64,000 nt of DNA from Plecoglossus altivelis (GCA_036571765.1 BROE01000003.1:6200570-6264569); one strand, 5' to 3'. Shown: positions 22,751-37,303, numbered from the stretch's first letter. The notes: generated by a model not told the origin, from the sequence alone. Numbers and translations: made by a program.

Positions 22751-22815
22751 AAGAGAATACTCTTGTTATAGTCAACAGTATGCCAAAGGAGTTCCTTAGC
22801 TCTGCCCTCTCTTGT
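22751..22815 (+). repeat. Dispersed repeat copy A
   Basis: Shares the core GTTATAGTCAACAGTATGCC and flanking bases with copies at 35368-35410 and, on the minus strand, 40198-40247. It is followed by a long pyrimidine-rich tract (about 22800-22935). A second module, GACAGTGTTATCCCTCACTA at about 23007, also recurs on the minus strand near 40.3 kb but in a different order. The family was not recognised by name. Confidence 0.7.
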
Positions 22816-22935
22816 TCTTTTTCTTCCCCTTTCCTTCTACTTCTCACTTGTTTTCTCTCCCTATCTCTCTTTCTATCTGTGTCACTCTCTCTATCTCTCT
22901 TCTCTCTGATCCTCTCTCTTTCTCTCTGTGTATTT
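22800..22935 (+). repeat. CT-rich simple repeat
   Basis: Irregular TCTC, TTTC and CTCT units with few purines, directly after a dispersed repeat copy. It is the source of the Leu/Ser-rich open frame 22669-23001. Confidence 0.8.
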
Positions 22936-25900
22936 ACTGGCCTAAAATCTAGTCCCTACAACATATTTGTGTTTGTGTGTTCAAATGATAAGTGGGCATG
23001 ATAAGGGACAGTGTTATCCCTCACTATTAAAATCTGATGTTATTTATAGCTCTTTCATTTTCTCTCTCTCTATCTGTCTCTTGAAATGGACGTCATTGGA
23101 CATGTCCGATACATTAAACAAAAGTGTTTCCGGAATTATTTTCTGGAAACTAAACCTATTAAAATCTCATATGTTCCTTCTCTTTATCACTCTGTGTGTC
23201 TTTGTCTCTCTGTTTCCTACTTTAAATACCAGTTTACCCTTATTGCCCTGCTTCTTTGTCTCTTGTCTGTAATGTTTCTGCCACGCTAAATGTGAACTGT
23301 GGCAGAACGCAACTAATTAGAGAAAGGCAGGATTTGTGCTTCTCCTATGTCAGCTGGTTTATTTCAGGACTTTGGGGCATTGGCAATCACATATGCAGTC
23401 AGTTCTTCTGGAAGGAGTAGTGTCAACTATGCCTGTAACCAAGTGAGACCGAATGAGGTCATTTTCAGCTATTGCGTTACACATGTCTGAAGTGTCCATT
23501 TGTAACAGCTGCTTTCAATGGGTGGGGGATTTCAGCTCTTGTCCTTTCCTGAGCGTGCGACCATGTTACATGGTTGTGTGGTATAGTCTCTGAATTGGCA
23601 CAGTCCAAACAAGGCCAGGAAAGATGGTTTGGGTGGGGGAAGGGGGCGGGTGGAGTATAAAGGATTGTGAGGGGTTAGTTGTGGGGTGTTATGGGGAAGT
23701 CTAGCAGTGCAGTTGCAGGAGGGGGGTAAGAGACCCTTGGGGTTGAGAGGAATGCCCAGGAAGTCTGTGGGCACATGTGGCCCCTGCTGAACAGCGAGCA
23801 GCCGCGTCTCTGATACCGTTTGATCCGTGAATGTGAGACGGTGGTGTGAATCACACATTAGGCCTCACAGAGCACACACCACTACTGGCGGAGTAAGAGA
23901 GGATTTGGACATTTGCTCCGGGGTTTTTGTTTTACAACTCTACTATGCTAAGCAGAACCCACTGGCTGGACATGGCTGGACACCCCAAGGGACATACTTG
24001 GCAGTAGTGTAGGGGCCATTCAAGTGTTGGGATTTTTCCACATGAGGATAAAGAATACTACATTCAATGAGGTAAAAGATTGTTTTCAAACAGTGTAAAT
24101 GGTTATCAACCATTAAGAACATCTACAAATTTATGACCAGGACTTTATTTGCGCAAAATGCTTTCCCGTAGTAAAAACTGAAGGCAGTTAAGCAGTCTGG
24201 AAAATGTTGACTGGGTCCATGCAGTTAGAAGTTGTGAAGTGAAGGCCAGACATACCTGTTCACTTCATTGTGTAGATACCTGATAATAATGGTTGTTCCA
24301 CCACTGGAAAAAAAACTCATTATATTTAATGACTTAGCTCCCAGAATTGAGTGAGCTATCTGGACACTTTAACAGACTGTGTCTGAGCATGTCACAAGGG
24401 CATATTAAAGTCTGTAAATAGAAAGCTGTCTTTGTTCCATTGCAGCAGGTCTAAAAGAGGCCTGTCGTGTGTACGCTGCAACCTATTTAATCACACACAC
24501 CCGATGTGATGACACAGACAACAGGCCAGACTAGCAACTGAACACGCGAAAAAGAATGCCACTTCTCTCCTCCACTCCCCCTCCTCCCTCTTCCTTCCCG
24601 CCCCTCCTTCACTCCTCCGCTCTCACAACATTGCTTTGCCTTTACACTGCCAGTCATTTGTGCACTGTGCCTTAAGGGAGATGCATTGAATTTACAGTAT
24701 ATATGCTGTGATGCAGTTCATTTGAACCCCAAAAATGGATTTATCCTCTAGGTGAATACGGATAGCCACATATAGCAAATAACAACCTAAGATTAGTCCT
24801 CACTTTCTATTGACTGAATAGAGGTTTCATAGAGCCTAAGATTGATAGACACAAGCTTTTTATTCTAACTATAGCTTTATCTGCTCCCAGTTGTCAACCC
24901 ACATACTTGCAATTGATGCAGCGCACATCATTAAATCCAAGCCATGATTGTACAAACAACTGCAATGACCAGAGTGAGACAATACTTAGAAATATCAGAT
25001 AATTAAGAACACAGACAGGACATGACATCTTTTTTGTTTGTTCATTTTCAGCGTACAACCATTTCTCCAGAAGACTGGAGTTAGGTCTAGCCTTTGCAAA
25101 ACGTAGAAAAACCTATTTCAAAGGGTAAAGTGAAATCTAATTTTGAAAATCACTGCACTTACATTTAGGACAACGCAAAAGACTTAATTGCAAAACGTTT
25201 GCCTGAAAAACAAGCCACACGAATCAGCATTCGGTGTTTGCTTTTAGTATATCTTCTATGAAAAAGTGTTTGACAATGTTGGCCCATAATGAGAAAGAGA
25301 ATCGTCTTCTGAGAAAACCTGTCAACTGTGACTTACGGAGTGTGTACATTGTTCTGAATGATGAGTTGCTGGGCAGCTGTTAATGACAGCACCACTTTCC
25401 CCAAAATCAGGTTCAAATTTGAGTTTAAAGATTACCAAGATTGTTAAGAGTATCATTCATTTATATGTTGCACATCAAGTGATGGTTTGATCCCCTCATG
25501 AATATGTCATCAGAATTACTTGACTGTCAATCTCAACCACTGATGTCAAAATCAATCCCTTTTGTATGTGTCAGGTCAAGTCAAAACTAGTTGAGTTACA
25601 TATTGTTTGCAATACCGTCATGTGTGCGGTTTGACAGACAGTTTATAGCCAAGTTAACCTACGGTATAAGTTGACATAAGCAAAGTAGGGCACTGTTGTC
25701 TTCAACATGTTCAATGATTTGCAGCGTACTGTATGCGTCTACAAAGTAATACAAATGTTTTGTGAAAGCAGAGTGAAGCCTAGACAGTCAGGAAAGAAAC
25801 AGTACCTGAGAACAAAGCATGTTATATCAGTCCCATCTAAGAGTGGTACTTAGTGAACATTTGGAAATGATTTACGGCCCCTTTGCACTGATCCATAACC

Positions 25901-27664
25901 CTGACTCTGACAGGGTTAACTCCAATCAATCACTTCCTCTGAAAGGACCCTCCATTTTAAGAGTGCACTCATTTGCTTTCCTTCAGACTAAATAATGTTT
26001 TCTCAGGACTGTGAGACACTAACGCTAGCCTTCCTTGTCAAGTATCCTTGTAGATATAATCTCAGTGAACCAATGTTTGATGTACAACTAAAATGATGAA
26101 TCTCCAGTACAAAGATTATTATTTTGAGACAATGCCTTTGCTTTGGAGACCATTTGGAGACATTTAAAACCAGACAGGTGAAAGATCTGTATTTATCTGT
26201 TCAGAATATAGCTATGCAAGCAGTCATGCAGTTCACAGTCTACAACTGTATGCATAACATAAGGCGCTAGTCAACTTCCAAAATACACACGTGCGTTTAA
26301 ATCTCCTCACGTGCTATCATTATGTCCTGCCACACCTCTTTCAAAAAGATTGTAATATCCAACCAATTTCCCAGCTACTCCAAACCCCTTTCCTGTTCAC
26401 TCAGAACCTCTGTGAGTGGTCCTGTCTGGGGACTTGATGCTGACTGACCTGGGGTCTTCCTGTCTGGTGTGCAGCATTTGAAGGGTCTGCCTATGTGATG
26501 AGAGAAGCCTCTCAGCCTGTCTCAATACTTACAGCAGCACTACAGCACAGACGCTGCCACTTCAGACAGAAGCAGACCAGTTCAAATGGAACCTTTCGCA
26601 TCCCTCTTCAGCCACTTGCCATGAAATCCACCTCTTCATCCTCCAGTAACCATTTGAGCGTCTTGATGGGGAGTAATTGAGTATGTTTATGACAAGGGTG
26701 ATTTAATTGTTTTTGTTTTACTTAGCTGAAGATTTGATGCAATCAGTTAACTTCATTATCGAAACTGATTCTGTTTGAGAGACTGTGAAGGAGATCAGTT
26801 TTGGAACTCTTGAAGTGCTGGCTACGTATCAAGTCATTTTCAATACAAGGGGATTTAGAATATTTTTTCCTTTCCCCCCAGTTTCTGGATAAATCTCCTC
26901 TTCAAACTGTCCTGTTTTGAGAGCCTGTTTTGAGTCAAAGTCTGGTGCCGTCCTCAGCGAAATTATATTGAAGTTAAAATAACAAGAACCATTTTAACTC
27001 TAGGCTGAGTAATCACGGCTTGTGCGGGCGATTCTAAACTCGTACAGAGTGGCCATCATCTGTCTCGTACGGCCGAGTCCTTTCAAAACAACCTCAAATT
27101 CAAGCCTCATGGCTGAAACTCTGTCGTTCTCATCATGAATAACGGACGCAGACTGTGTGGGACACATGAATGGATTTTCGCATGTTTTTATGGGTGTCTG
27201 AATTTCATTTTATTTTAGCACCCCATATGGTACCACAATTCAAAACTACGCAGACTCCAGCTGCTTCTAACACCTCAACTGGCACCGTGCTCGGAATCAG
27301 TGACAATTGTGACCAGACTGTCTGTCAGTTGCCATAAGGACAAGATGTGAATGAAATGTATTGCTCCACATGAGCCTTAGTGATGTTTTCTAATTATAGA
27401 ATCATCTCTGTGATGATAAATTTCACTATATTTGCAAAACCATAATGAAGTCTTACTACATAGCAGTTCCTTTGTAACTACAATCTTTTACTGTCGGTAT
27501 TGCTATGTGGTTATATGGTTAACATAACAGTAATGTCAAATTTTGCTTTGATCCCTGAGTACCTGCTTTGGACTGATTCAACCACCTGACAGGAGATTGT
27601 CTCCTTTGCACCTCTGCCATCTTTTCACTGTCATGCGCCATGCTGGTCTGCCAAATGTGTCAGT

Positions 27665-28006
27665 ATGAGTGTCAGTCATGTGTCATCCCATGTAAATACT
27701 TATATGGACATTGTCAATGGAGAGGGAGACTCCTCCCTTGTCACTGTGCTACCTCTGTATATGTGTGCCTCCATTCCCCCAGATCTGGAGAAGATGACTG
27801 GGTGGAGAGATGAAAGACAAGACACAGACGTCAGACGTCCGGGGGATCTGCCAGAGACAATAACATCTGATGCTTTAGAGGAGCTGTGTGGAGCCGCTGT
27901 TGTGCATTCAGTAACTCCAAATTATAAGATGGGGAATCTGTTTTTGACTTTTCAATACAAGCATGGGTCACACATGGGAAGACACTGTGATGTGGTTGAC
28001 AAGTGA
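27665..28006 (+). other. Unassigned ORF of 113 codons
   Basis: An open frame ending in TGA at 28004-28006. A pyrimidine-rich CCATTCCCCCAG inside it could act as a splice acceptor, leaving about 73 codons (from DLEKMTGWRDERQD) up to the stop. The composition after that point looks more protein-like than most frames here. No domain or family is recognised, there is no partner exon, and it may well be chance. Confidence 0.15.
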
Positions 28007-30814
28007 AATGAACTGAGAAGTCAAGTTTTGTCTGTCTCTTTCCTCCTCTGTTTGGGTTAATGGAGCCCTAAGCTGGACTAAGACTGTTGCCATGACAGCA
28101 GACACACACCACAACATATACTAAAGACCGGCCCCTATCGGTTAAGGTGAGACTGTCCTTCCAGAACATCTTTAATGTGCACCTCTTCAGAATGGCAATA
28201 CCAGTGAAAGAAGCCTGAAGACATTGAGCCCACACATTGAGAGCCATTTGTTCTTGCTGTTGATGGTTTGCCAGATAAGTGTGTTATAGTCAAAGCAACA
28301 GGCCCTGTCGTCCCCTCACGCTTCCACCTTTACACCTCCCTCATCTTGATCTATTGTTGCATGTTCCATCCCTGACATGCCCTTTTACCTGCATGAATCC
28401 ACACGCACAATGACGTTGTGGATTCTTGTCTTTATGAGAAGATGGGCCCACTGTACACGACAAAAGCTTCAATCTATCCAAATCATCTCCCCTGGGTGTT
28501 CCTTGAAAGATATTAAAACTATCTGGGAAATCATCTTAAATGGTTTTGCTCAAATGTCAAAACAAAAGCTAAATTGTCATTGTGAGGATAATAATCATAG
28601 CACATCAAGAGCTGTAGGGTGTGTGGGTGATTTTCGGCGAGTGATTTTGAGTTGGCACGCACATGGATGCTACCAAGAATGTGGGACAATGTGTTTGATC
28701 TTTGTATTATATGGAGTTCAAGAGCAGAAGATGCTTATTACAGTGCAAGGTGGAATTTTTTACCATCTGATTCATATCAAGTGAGAGACCATGGTAATTT
28801 CACTGATGGAAGCATTTTTATTACAGAGCTTGTGGAGTTAGTCCAAATGATAGCCTACTTATTTGTTTACCCACCCTTTTGTCTATGGATGATTCTCTGG
28901 AATCTTTATGTTCCCTCATTCTTGAAAGAGGTTTTACCTGTAGTCTGGAGATGGTTCTCAGGTAATGAACCCAAAACAATATATACCTGCCAACATAATG
29001 AGGAAGTATTTTGGGCCACTGGCGGAAGCCAGTTACAGACTGCAGTTCTGCAGTAGCAGAGCAGCTCCCTTTTAAATGAAAGATGTCTTGTGTGGTATCT
29101 CCTGTGTGGTTTCCCTGATCAGCAGACTCAGATCCCACACATGATGAACGTTTATCGATAGGAAGTTTTACTCCATCACGGTGTGGTGGAGTTTTGGGAA
29201 GAGTTTCTCAGGGTATCGTGATCTCCAAAGTCCAGTGGATAAATGATAACATCATTTAGAACGAGCTCAGGAATGAGTGGGAAAGTGCAAGGAGCTGGCA
29301 TGAGAGGAATAAGACGTTCAAACAATAGCATTAGATTTGGCGGTTCTCTTGCGTTTGCAAATAGCTCCAGGGGTATCGAGACATTTTTCCTGGCAGCATG
29401 CATGAGATTGTTGGGGTGAAACTAATTGTGCGTTAAGTATTTTTGGCCATTGGTAGAAGCCAAAGCACACAGGGCTGTGACATGCAGTAGCCCCCTCATC
29501 TGGAGGGGATCATCTGGCTGATGTGTAAACGAGAGTGCGGGGGGGGCGGTCAGGGATGTGTGTCGGGGTGGGGGGTTGCTATTCAGATGGTTCACCTTTT
29601 GTACTGCAGCTCAGGAGGAGGGAGAGTTAACCTTGAAGATGATTCACGTCACATTCGAAAGAAACGATACCTCTTTGCTGTAGAGAACTACAACTCCACA
29701 GCAGTGGTAGCCGTGGCGAGGTTCATCTGATCCCTACATAGATGAAAATCCTCAAAGAGTTAACAGTTTGCATCTAATCTCTGCATCTACTGTTCCACAC
29801 AACAAACTGTCCAGTGTGGGCAACAGCAGTACTGAGGGTCATAATGTACAGCCATAATGTTCCCTCACTGTGGTTCCAGTGAGGGATGATGTTCTGTATC
29901 TCCAGACCTTGATGCCGTCAGATTCACTCAAGGGCTACAGATAGCGGTCAAGCTGCTAGTTCTGAGTCTGACAAAGCACACTGCTCTCCCAGAAGGCCAT
30001 TCTCTTTTCACACGCCAAGTCGCTGGCTCAGCACAGCTGCCGAGGCATTAGAATTAAATTATGGGAATATTTGTTCTGCACTCTGTCGATATGGTCAGAG
30101 CATTGATTCTGTCCATCTCTTATCCCTGTAGGAGTTCTGATTCTCATTTCCTGACACATGATACGGTATCAAAGTGCTTTATGCATGCATTCCTGGATGG
30201 TGTACTTGCCAGATCGAGGACCTCACCATTTGAGTTCAAATCTTTCTTTTTTGGGGGGAGTTGAACTGGAATCGAGATTGAATGTAACAGGAATTTCCTT
30301 TTTGAAAGAACCATTGTAAAAGTTAGTGAAATATTTATATTATTTATTTTGGTCCAGGATTTGTGGCAAATGGACGCTTAAACTGAACGTTAAAATATTT
30401 CCAAACTGCATTTCAACACCTAATAACAAAAAGCCATTACATTCTACAGACTATAACGTGCAAGTACTGTAAAACTGGGTCTTTTTCAAATCCGGCAAAA
30501 AAAGGAGCCGTCTTTTTGACTGGGCTTTTCATGTTGCCATCCATGACAGAACAATAAAACTGTTAGTCTCCACATCATGGAGGAAGCACAAGCGTGTTTG
30601 TCATGGCTGCTTGTGAAGTCTCAGACGCAGTGGGGTGCCTCTCCACCGTGTCAGCACAGACAGAGGGAGCAAAACTTGGCAGCCATCCATACGTGCTCCG
30701 GAGGCTGGTACCAGTAACAGTTGCTTAGACTCACATCAAATGGAAGTGAAGGTGGAGAATCCTATTAACAGTGCAACCTTGACAATGCATGAAAAAGAGG
30801 GATAGAATTGGGAA

Positions 30815-30905
30815 AGAGCTACCTCAGTGGTTAGAGTACTTGACTGCAGATAAGAGATTGCAGATGCCAATCCCTCCTGTACTGTACTGCTAAATGAATA
30901 CATAA
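30815..30905 (+). repeat. tRNA-like SINE fragment
   Basis: Contains GAGCTACCTCAGTGGTTAGA, like a tRNA A box, followed about 30 bases later by a weak B-box-like stretch (GCAGATGCCAATCCC). It ends near CTGCTAAATGAATACA. Related fragments occur in the opposite orientation at 43.1, 44.5 and 47.7 kb. It is read as a decayed tRNA-derived short repeat of a kind common in fish, not a working tRNA gene. Confidence 0.55.
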
Positions 30906-33155
30906 ATGCACTTTGATTTGTATTCAAATACGACCAAGGCACAGAATGCTGTAGTTATACAATGTGTGCATAATGGCAAACTGACCCTCTTACAATACAA
31001 CTTATGGATGTTTAAACCCTCTCCTCCACATACTGTATGGATATTGAAATGGGTTTCTTTTAGAAATCAATAACGACAGACAGAAGAATGCATAGCCTTT
31101 TGTTTCTGCTGTGCTGTTAATGAGAGGTACGAATTCTCGCTGAGGTCCGGAAAGAATTTCTTCCACATTACAAATCAGTGCGTCTGATTGCTCAGCAAAT
31201 TAGGGAAGTAGATTTAACATGTTGCAGGCAACAGCAGACAGCACAGAGTCAAGCTAAGAATAACACCAAATGTGATGAGTTAGATTTACAGCAGAAGGTG
31301 TAGAGGAAGAGGGGCAACACAACCAATAGATGGTTTAGGTTCAGGTCTTCCTTTTCTGGTAATCTGAAAGGTAACTACACATACTTTAAATTGTGAGACT
31401 CTTACACAACCACAAACAATGTTCTCTGTATTTTTCTGATATTCAAGATTCTTTGCCATTTATGTGTACTATTATCAATCGCTCTGCAGCCATGATGCGC
31501 AACTAAACAATGCTATGGTCAGGGGTTGTCATGACAAACATGTCCCGTTTAATAAATAGGAAACAAATTCCCCCCAGAGAGATTGTGAGCGACACACTAC
31601 CCTCTGCTACCCGATGGCCCGAAGTACCTGCTTTCTTTTAGTGAACTTACTGGAAGGGTCAGTTGTCAAGCAAAAAATTACTGTTATTTCTCTCTGCCAG
31701 TTATGGGTGAATTATTGGCTGGTTTTCCAGTCAACGACCTCGTTGGTGTTTCAACAAATAGGCAGTTGATTGAACATTCAGTCTTTCCCATTCCAGGATC
31801 TCCTTGAGTCTCTGTTCATGTGTGATTGTATACTATACAGTAGATTACGCATTAAATATCCAAGAACTGATCAGGTCGTTGAGTGCATGAGTGGTCTAAA
31901 ACATGCTAATAATTCATAATCAGTTCTCTTAGGTTTCAGAAGTTTGACAGATCAGATGTAAGCTTGATGCTGTTAGGCTTGCTTGCATATGTGATTCTCT
32001 GATTTGCTAGCTACTTATCTCAGACTTGGCAAGCTCAGACAACAGGACCTGGATTGGGAATGATTCTAGTCATGTATAAATAGTTTCCACGGGTAATTGA
32101 CCCTTTTCCTGGACACACACACTGGCAGATCAAAAGGGTGTATCCCCTAGACTCCGAAGGCCACTGATTAAACACATTCTAAAGTATTTTCCTTTTCTAT
32201 CCTGGGTAAATGCGGTGAGTGCCAATGCCAACGTGTTTCATTAAGCTGCAATGAGAAGTATGTGTCTGCTTGTTTTACTCCCTTTGGTTTGTGTGTCTGT
32301 GTGCGACTATCTGCGTTCGCATGTGTGCATGAGTGTGTGTGAGGACACAGGCTGAGGGAAGTAATGTGGCGCATTGCCAGAAAAATCTCAGTCTTACAAG
32401 AAAGGCAAGTGGCATTGTTCCAGCCGCAGATACCAGCTTTTGCTCTCAAATCCCCTCTGGCCCGGCCTGAAATTTCAGCAATGTAGAGCGAGCAGGAGCA
32501 GAGTAGGGCCCAACAAAAGATGACATTGGCTTGTAAGTTTTAGACGATGACGCTCTGGGGGATTCCATTATGTGGCTGTCACACAGCGTTAGACGAGACA
32601 CCAAACACTTTCATGTGTGGATTAACGTTTACCCATTGCAGATAATAGATATTTGCCATGACTAAGCCCTACCCCCTTTTGAATTGTTTTCCTTTAATAA
32701 CTTCTTGCAAGCAAGCACATTTTAATGAGAGCAAAAATGCTGACGTCTCAGAAGATGGAAGAAAAGGGTGTGTCTTACAAAGATAAGCAGCTTAATATAT
32801 CTTGTATTTCTTGATGTTTATATCTCTGATATTATATTTAATTTTTAAGATATCTTAGAAATGTGTACAACTTTAATGTTTTAGTACATTTGTGATGGCA
32901 GATTGTTTGTTTGGGATCTGAAATAATCCTACTGCAATTATGTGTTTTTGTGAAGATTTTTATTTCCAAATTATGTTATTGTACTGTGCTAACGAAATAT
33001 TATGTCTTTTATTAGAATCTGGGGCTGCCCGACCAATTCTGGTCCATAAATAAATAAATAAATTGACCATGAATGGGTTTTCTCAAAATGTATTGAACTT
33101 GGTTTACAAATAATAAAACAATGTACACTTCATACAGTGTACGTAATCTTTTTTG

Positions 33156-33180
<25 letters not shown>
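33156..33180 (+). repeat. (GT)n microsatellite
   Basis: Twelve GT units followed by AGAGAG. Confidence 0.9.
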
Positions 33181-33186
<6 letters not shown>

Positions 33187-35203
33187 TTTCAGGTTATCCT
33201 GTAAAGGGCTAAATGTTCATAAGCTCCAGTGTTATTCTTGGGAGTTAAAAGGATTATAAACACTGCGATTTTGCCAAGGGTTTATACAACGCTTTGCAGC
33301 ATTAAATCATTGACACCAGAAAAGATTTAGGAAGAGGTTTCCCCTTAAAAGAGCAGCAAAGTGTATATTGAAAACTGTTTCCTCTGTGAGCAGGACAGAG
33401 TGTCCAGGCTAGTCAGGCAGAAGACACAGAAGTGATTGAGATCTTACATGTGTTTCAGATATGGGTAAAGATTTTGCTCATGAGCCATTTATTTTATTTT
33501 ATTGATGTTCATTTTGTGTGTTTTTGGTCATATTTTACTTTATATTCACTTTGATGAAGAACTTGCAAGCCTTTCACTGGATATACTCATGACTATGCAT
33601 TTGTAAATAAACTCAATCAAATTAAACCAATCAAATATTTGATTTGATTAAAATGTTTTAACTTAGATTTGATAAACATTAGTTGGTATGTAATTCTTAT
33701 GCCAGTCAATGAACGACATAGATATTCCTCAAAAGAGCACCCATTTCCTCTTCTTCGCTAGAAGAGACAATGATCTAAAACAATCCCATCCAGTCGCTCA
33801 TTCTGACAGAGGTTACAGATGTAAAGCAGCATGATGTGAGCACCACTTTCCTCAAAGCTGTTCCAAAGCGTCCAATTGGTTCCCATCCACTTTCTGACCG
33901 CAACCTCATTAGTCAGAGAGGTTAACCAATCACAAGTCTAGAATGCTAGTAAGTGAGAAACTTACTTTGGGGCTTTCAGCTTTTATGTTTTTGTCATGAC
34001 TAGAATGTATATTTTGCACTGACACAGTGGGCAATCCAGACATACGGGAATAACTGGCCTGATACATGTTCCGTAATGAGCGACCAGCCAGAGAAACACA
34101 ACTCAAATAATTTGAAACTCGTTCCAGCATTTATCAGCATTCACACGCTGTATCCCCTCAGCTGGCGTGTCCATTGTTGGTTTTGCTCAAACAATGAATT
34201 ACTTTCCCTGTGTTCACGCTCAATCATTTCAGTCATGGCTACCTTCTGTGATAAAAAAATATAGAATGATAAGTGGCTGTAGCCTAGTGTAAATATTCAG
34301 TACAAATTATGTTGTGCTTGAGCCTAAGTCTGTAGGGTACACTGAAATTCATGTGTGTTTTGTAATTAGAGATGGCAGCCATGCTGTTAAATATAGGCTG
34401 AGGTGAAATAAAATGAAATAATTTCAATAAAACAACTATGGTGAAGTGAAAGAGCCCTTGTACGGAGTACCACACAAGCACTGCAGCAGTCCTGTCGGTT
34501 TCACAAGCAATAGCACATGCAGCTGCCAAGCCCAGTAATACTCTTAACACACTGGGTTTGGGTGTTCCATCCCAGACATGTGTATGACAGAGGGTTCGAG
34601 TTCTGCTTTGGACAGCCTCAAATGCTATGGATCTTTATGTTCTCATATTCCCCAAGAGGAATACGGGAGGGTTGAAAATAATTGTTTTTAAAAAGTATTT
34701 TTTGTTTTTATTTGTTTTCCATTGATTATTTTGTGACGTGACGTTATTGTGTAAGCCTTGTGACTCTGAAATAAATCATTTTTTGCTCATCCAAGTGAGA
34801 GTAAACCTTGTTTAAACTCTTACAGCTTTTCTACTAAATGAGTAGTATTGTTTCTTAAGTGACATTTAGAAATACCCTTATCATCCAATTGCTCATAACG
34901 TTCCCTAAGGTGCAGCAATATTTGTGCAAAACTTACAGTTACTTCATTTTTTTTTCTCTGATGTATAATTTCACACAATTAGCACAATGTTTCCATCTCC
35001 TTTAGGATCTTCAAAGACACAAAGAGGAACACCTGTTTCCCCTAGTTTTGCCATGATTACACTCATTTTTGCCCTAGGGAAAAAGATTGATGTAGAATGC
35101 TAACTATTCCAAAGGGGCGGTTTTGACAGCTGTGCACAATGAATTCCTAGTTTCAAATGTTGTAAAGATTATATCCCCAGGAATTTGCTCTGCTAGCTGA
35201 AAA

Positions 35204-35233
35204 TGTGTGTGTGTGGTGTGTATGTATGTGTGT

Positions 35234-35311
<78 letters not shown>
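35204..35311 (+). repeat. Long (TG)n microsatellite
   Basis: About 108 bases of TG with a few interruptions (TATG, TGCG) in the first third, then over 30 pure units. The open frames rich in Cys-Val or Thr-His here are by-products. Confidence 0.95.
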
Positions 35312-35312
<1 letters not shown>

Positions 35313-35367
35313 CAGAGCACAGCAGGAGCAGGAGGTTCAATGGGAACAGGACTGCACCTGAACACTG

Positions 35368-35410
35368 GAGAATATTCTTGTTTTATAGTCAACACTTGCC
35401 AGAACCCTCC
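35368..35410 (+). repeat. Dispersed repeat copy B
   Basis: GAGAATATTCTTGTTTTATA followed by GTCAACACTTGCC. It matches the copy on the minus strand near 40.2 kb almost base for base and the 22.75-kb copy less closely. It is followed by a pyrimidine-rich stretch. Confidence 0.7.
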
Positions 35411-35789
35411 CTCCCTCTGCTTTCTCATTCTTATTTTCTAGTTCACTTTCATCCCTCCTTTTCCTCAACAGCACATTGCAACAAAGCTCCTTTACTCAAA
35501 GATCACTGAATTCTATATTCTTGGGACATTCACAGGCCGAAAACTTGAAGTAGATTTAAATGTGTACGATTATCCAGAGTTCCGTGCTTGAGTTTACCAT
35601 TATGATGCCAATCTATAGTCTGTTAGTCTCAGCACCCCCTCCCCTATTCCCAGGCCTGAGGCAGTCTCCAGTACTACCTACGCTTGTCACCTAGTCACAC
35701 TCTGCTCTCTTACCTCTTCTGTTACTTTCTGTAATATGCACTCTTAATTGGATACAAAGCAGGTTCTGAGCACACTTAGCCAGAGTTAA

Positions 35790-36240
35790 TTGGTGCCAAT
35801 CCCTGCCCCCCTTCCACCTCTCCCCCCCTGCCCCCCCTCCCCCATCCGCCTGGCTGATGTTTTATTCAGGCCCCCAGATGGTGGCGTTTCAGACAGCTTG
35901 TGTGTGAGGACATAATCCCTGACTCACACTGTCACGTCCAGGTCTGCCTGAGCCTCACCCTTGGTGCCCCCTCACTCTCTCCCTCATGCCCCCACCCACC
36001 ACCCCCCTCCTTTTCACCATAACCTCCTCTTCTCTGGGGAGGTTATGGTTGGGTTTGGGGACAGTGATGTCAGTCTAGTTGTCCGAGATAGGGAGGGGTC
36101 TGGAGTGGAGGGTGGAGGGACGGAAGCGCAGTAAGCCCATCCTTGCTTTCCCCCTTCCTCCCTCCACCCCTTCCAACCTTCCTCACGCAGTAGCGGCAGA
36201 GACAACCCCCCACCCACATTGACCCCCCTCCCTACAGTCT
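35790..36240 (+). other. C-rich, low-purine block
   Basis: About 450 bases with many C runs (CCCCCC and similar) on the plus strand around a small inverted repeat. No exon was recognised. Confidence 0.6.
36016..36049. repeat. Inverted repeat, 12-base arms
   Basis: ACCATAACCTCC at 36016-36027 pairs with GGAGGTTATGGT at 36038-36049 across a 10-base loop. It is not followed by a T run and has no known role here. Confidence 0.8.
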
Positions 36241-37091
36241 GCCCCCCCTCACCCGATCCGGTCTGCCGGATTTGCTTGCCTCTTTTGTCTGGTCATTGTC
36301 GCCGCGGACAGGAACAGGAACAAGGGATCTGTCATTTACAACAGAGAATAAGTGAATGTGTCGACAGGGTCCTGTGGATGTTTGTCATCAAGAATGAGAA
36401 TCGGTAGACCACAGCTGATAAGAGAGTAACTGTGTCATTACACATGGGGCACAGACTCAGGTCAAAATTGCCCATAAGCATGTATAGTTACATTAGACTA
36501 AGAGTTTGAAATGCCTTCAGTGTTCAGTGTTCAAGCCTATTCCTTCTCTCTATGTAAAAAAAAGAATGGGATCAACCTGGAGCCGTCAGTTCCATAATTA
36601 TCGCATCCTTCCATGCATTCTGTTATGGTGTGAACCTTGTGACTGGAAATGCTTGCCCTTTAGAATGCAAAAATCCATCCTGTTGACTTTTTTGACAAAC
36701 AGACAGACAGACAGACGGATGACTGACCGACCGACCAACAGACACATTACAACCTGCCGATAACATGCCACCTTCACACTGCAAGCACTGTCAGCTAAAT
36801 CCACAGGAAATTGTACAGTTGTCTTAAAAACGTTCACCTCCACGTTGGGCACCTGCCAGGAAAATAGAGAGCAGGAAGATTTCATATTTTGCACGCATAC
36901 ATTGTATTTGCTCTTAAATATGTAATTAAATATGTAATTGTTTAATAACCTGGCCTGTTTTGAAAGTGTGTGAATAGTGAGGTACTTATTTTAAGGAACA
37001 TATTCATTTCTGGATTTTATATTCAGTACTGTCAGCAAATATGCCTTTGATATGATCTTATTCTGTATGAAAATATTCAACATGCTTGTGC

Positions 37092-37092
<1 letters not shown>

Positions 37093-37149
<57 letters not shown>
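37093..37149 (+). repeat. (TG)n microsatellite
   Basis: About 28 uninterrupted TG units. Confidence 0.95.
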
Positions 37150-37151
<2 letters not shown>

Positions 37152-37303
37152 GTGGTGCATGTGAATGTGTGTTAATGTGTGTTTCAACCCGTGAGAAGTG
37201 TAAGTGTGTGATTGTGGTGAGGATTAGTAGGATATCTCCCTGAACAGTCTGCGACACACTGTGGGGGTGCTGTCCTTCTAACTGATTTCCCTCCATCCCT
37301 TAG

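Noticed and set aside
35104..35509. Thr-His and Cys-Val repeat open frames, also seen at 12.6, 37.0, 54.0 and 57.3 kb
   Set aside because: Direct translations of TG/CA microsatellites.
36700..36745. ACAGACAG and GACCGACC short repeats, considered as CRISPR-like or satellite
   Set aside because: A simple imperfect tetranucleotide repeat without spacers.
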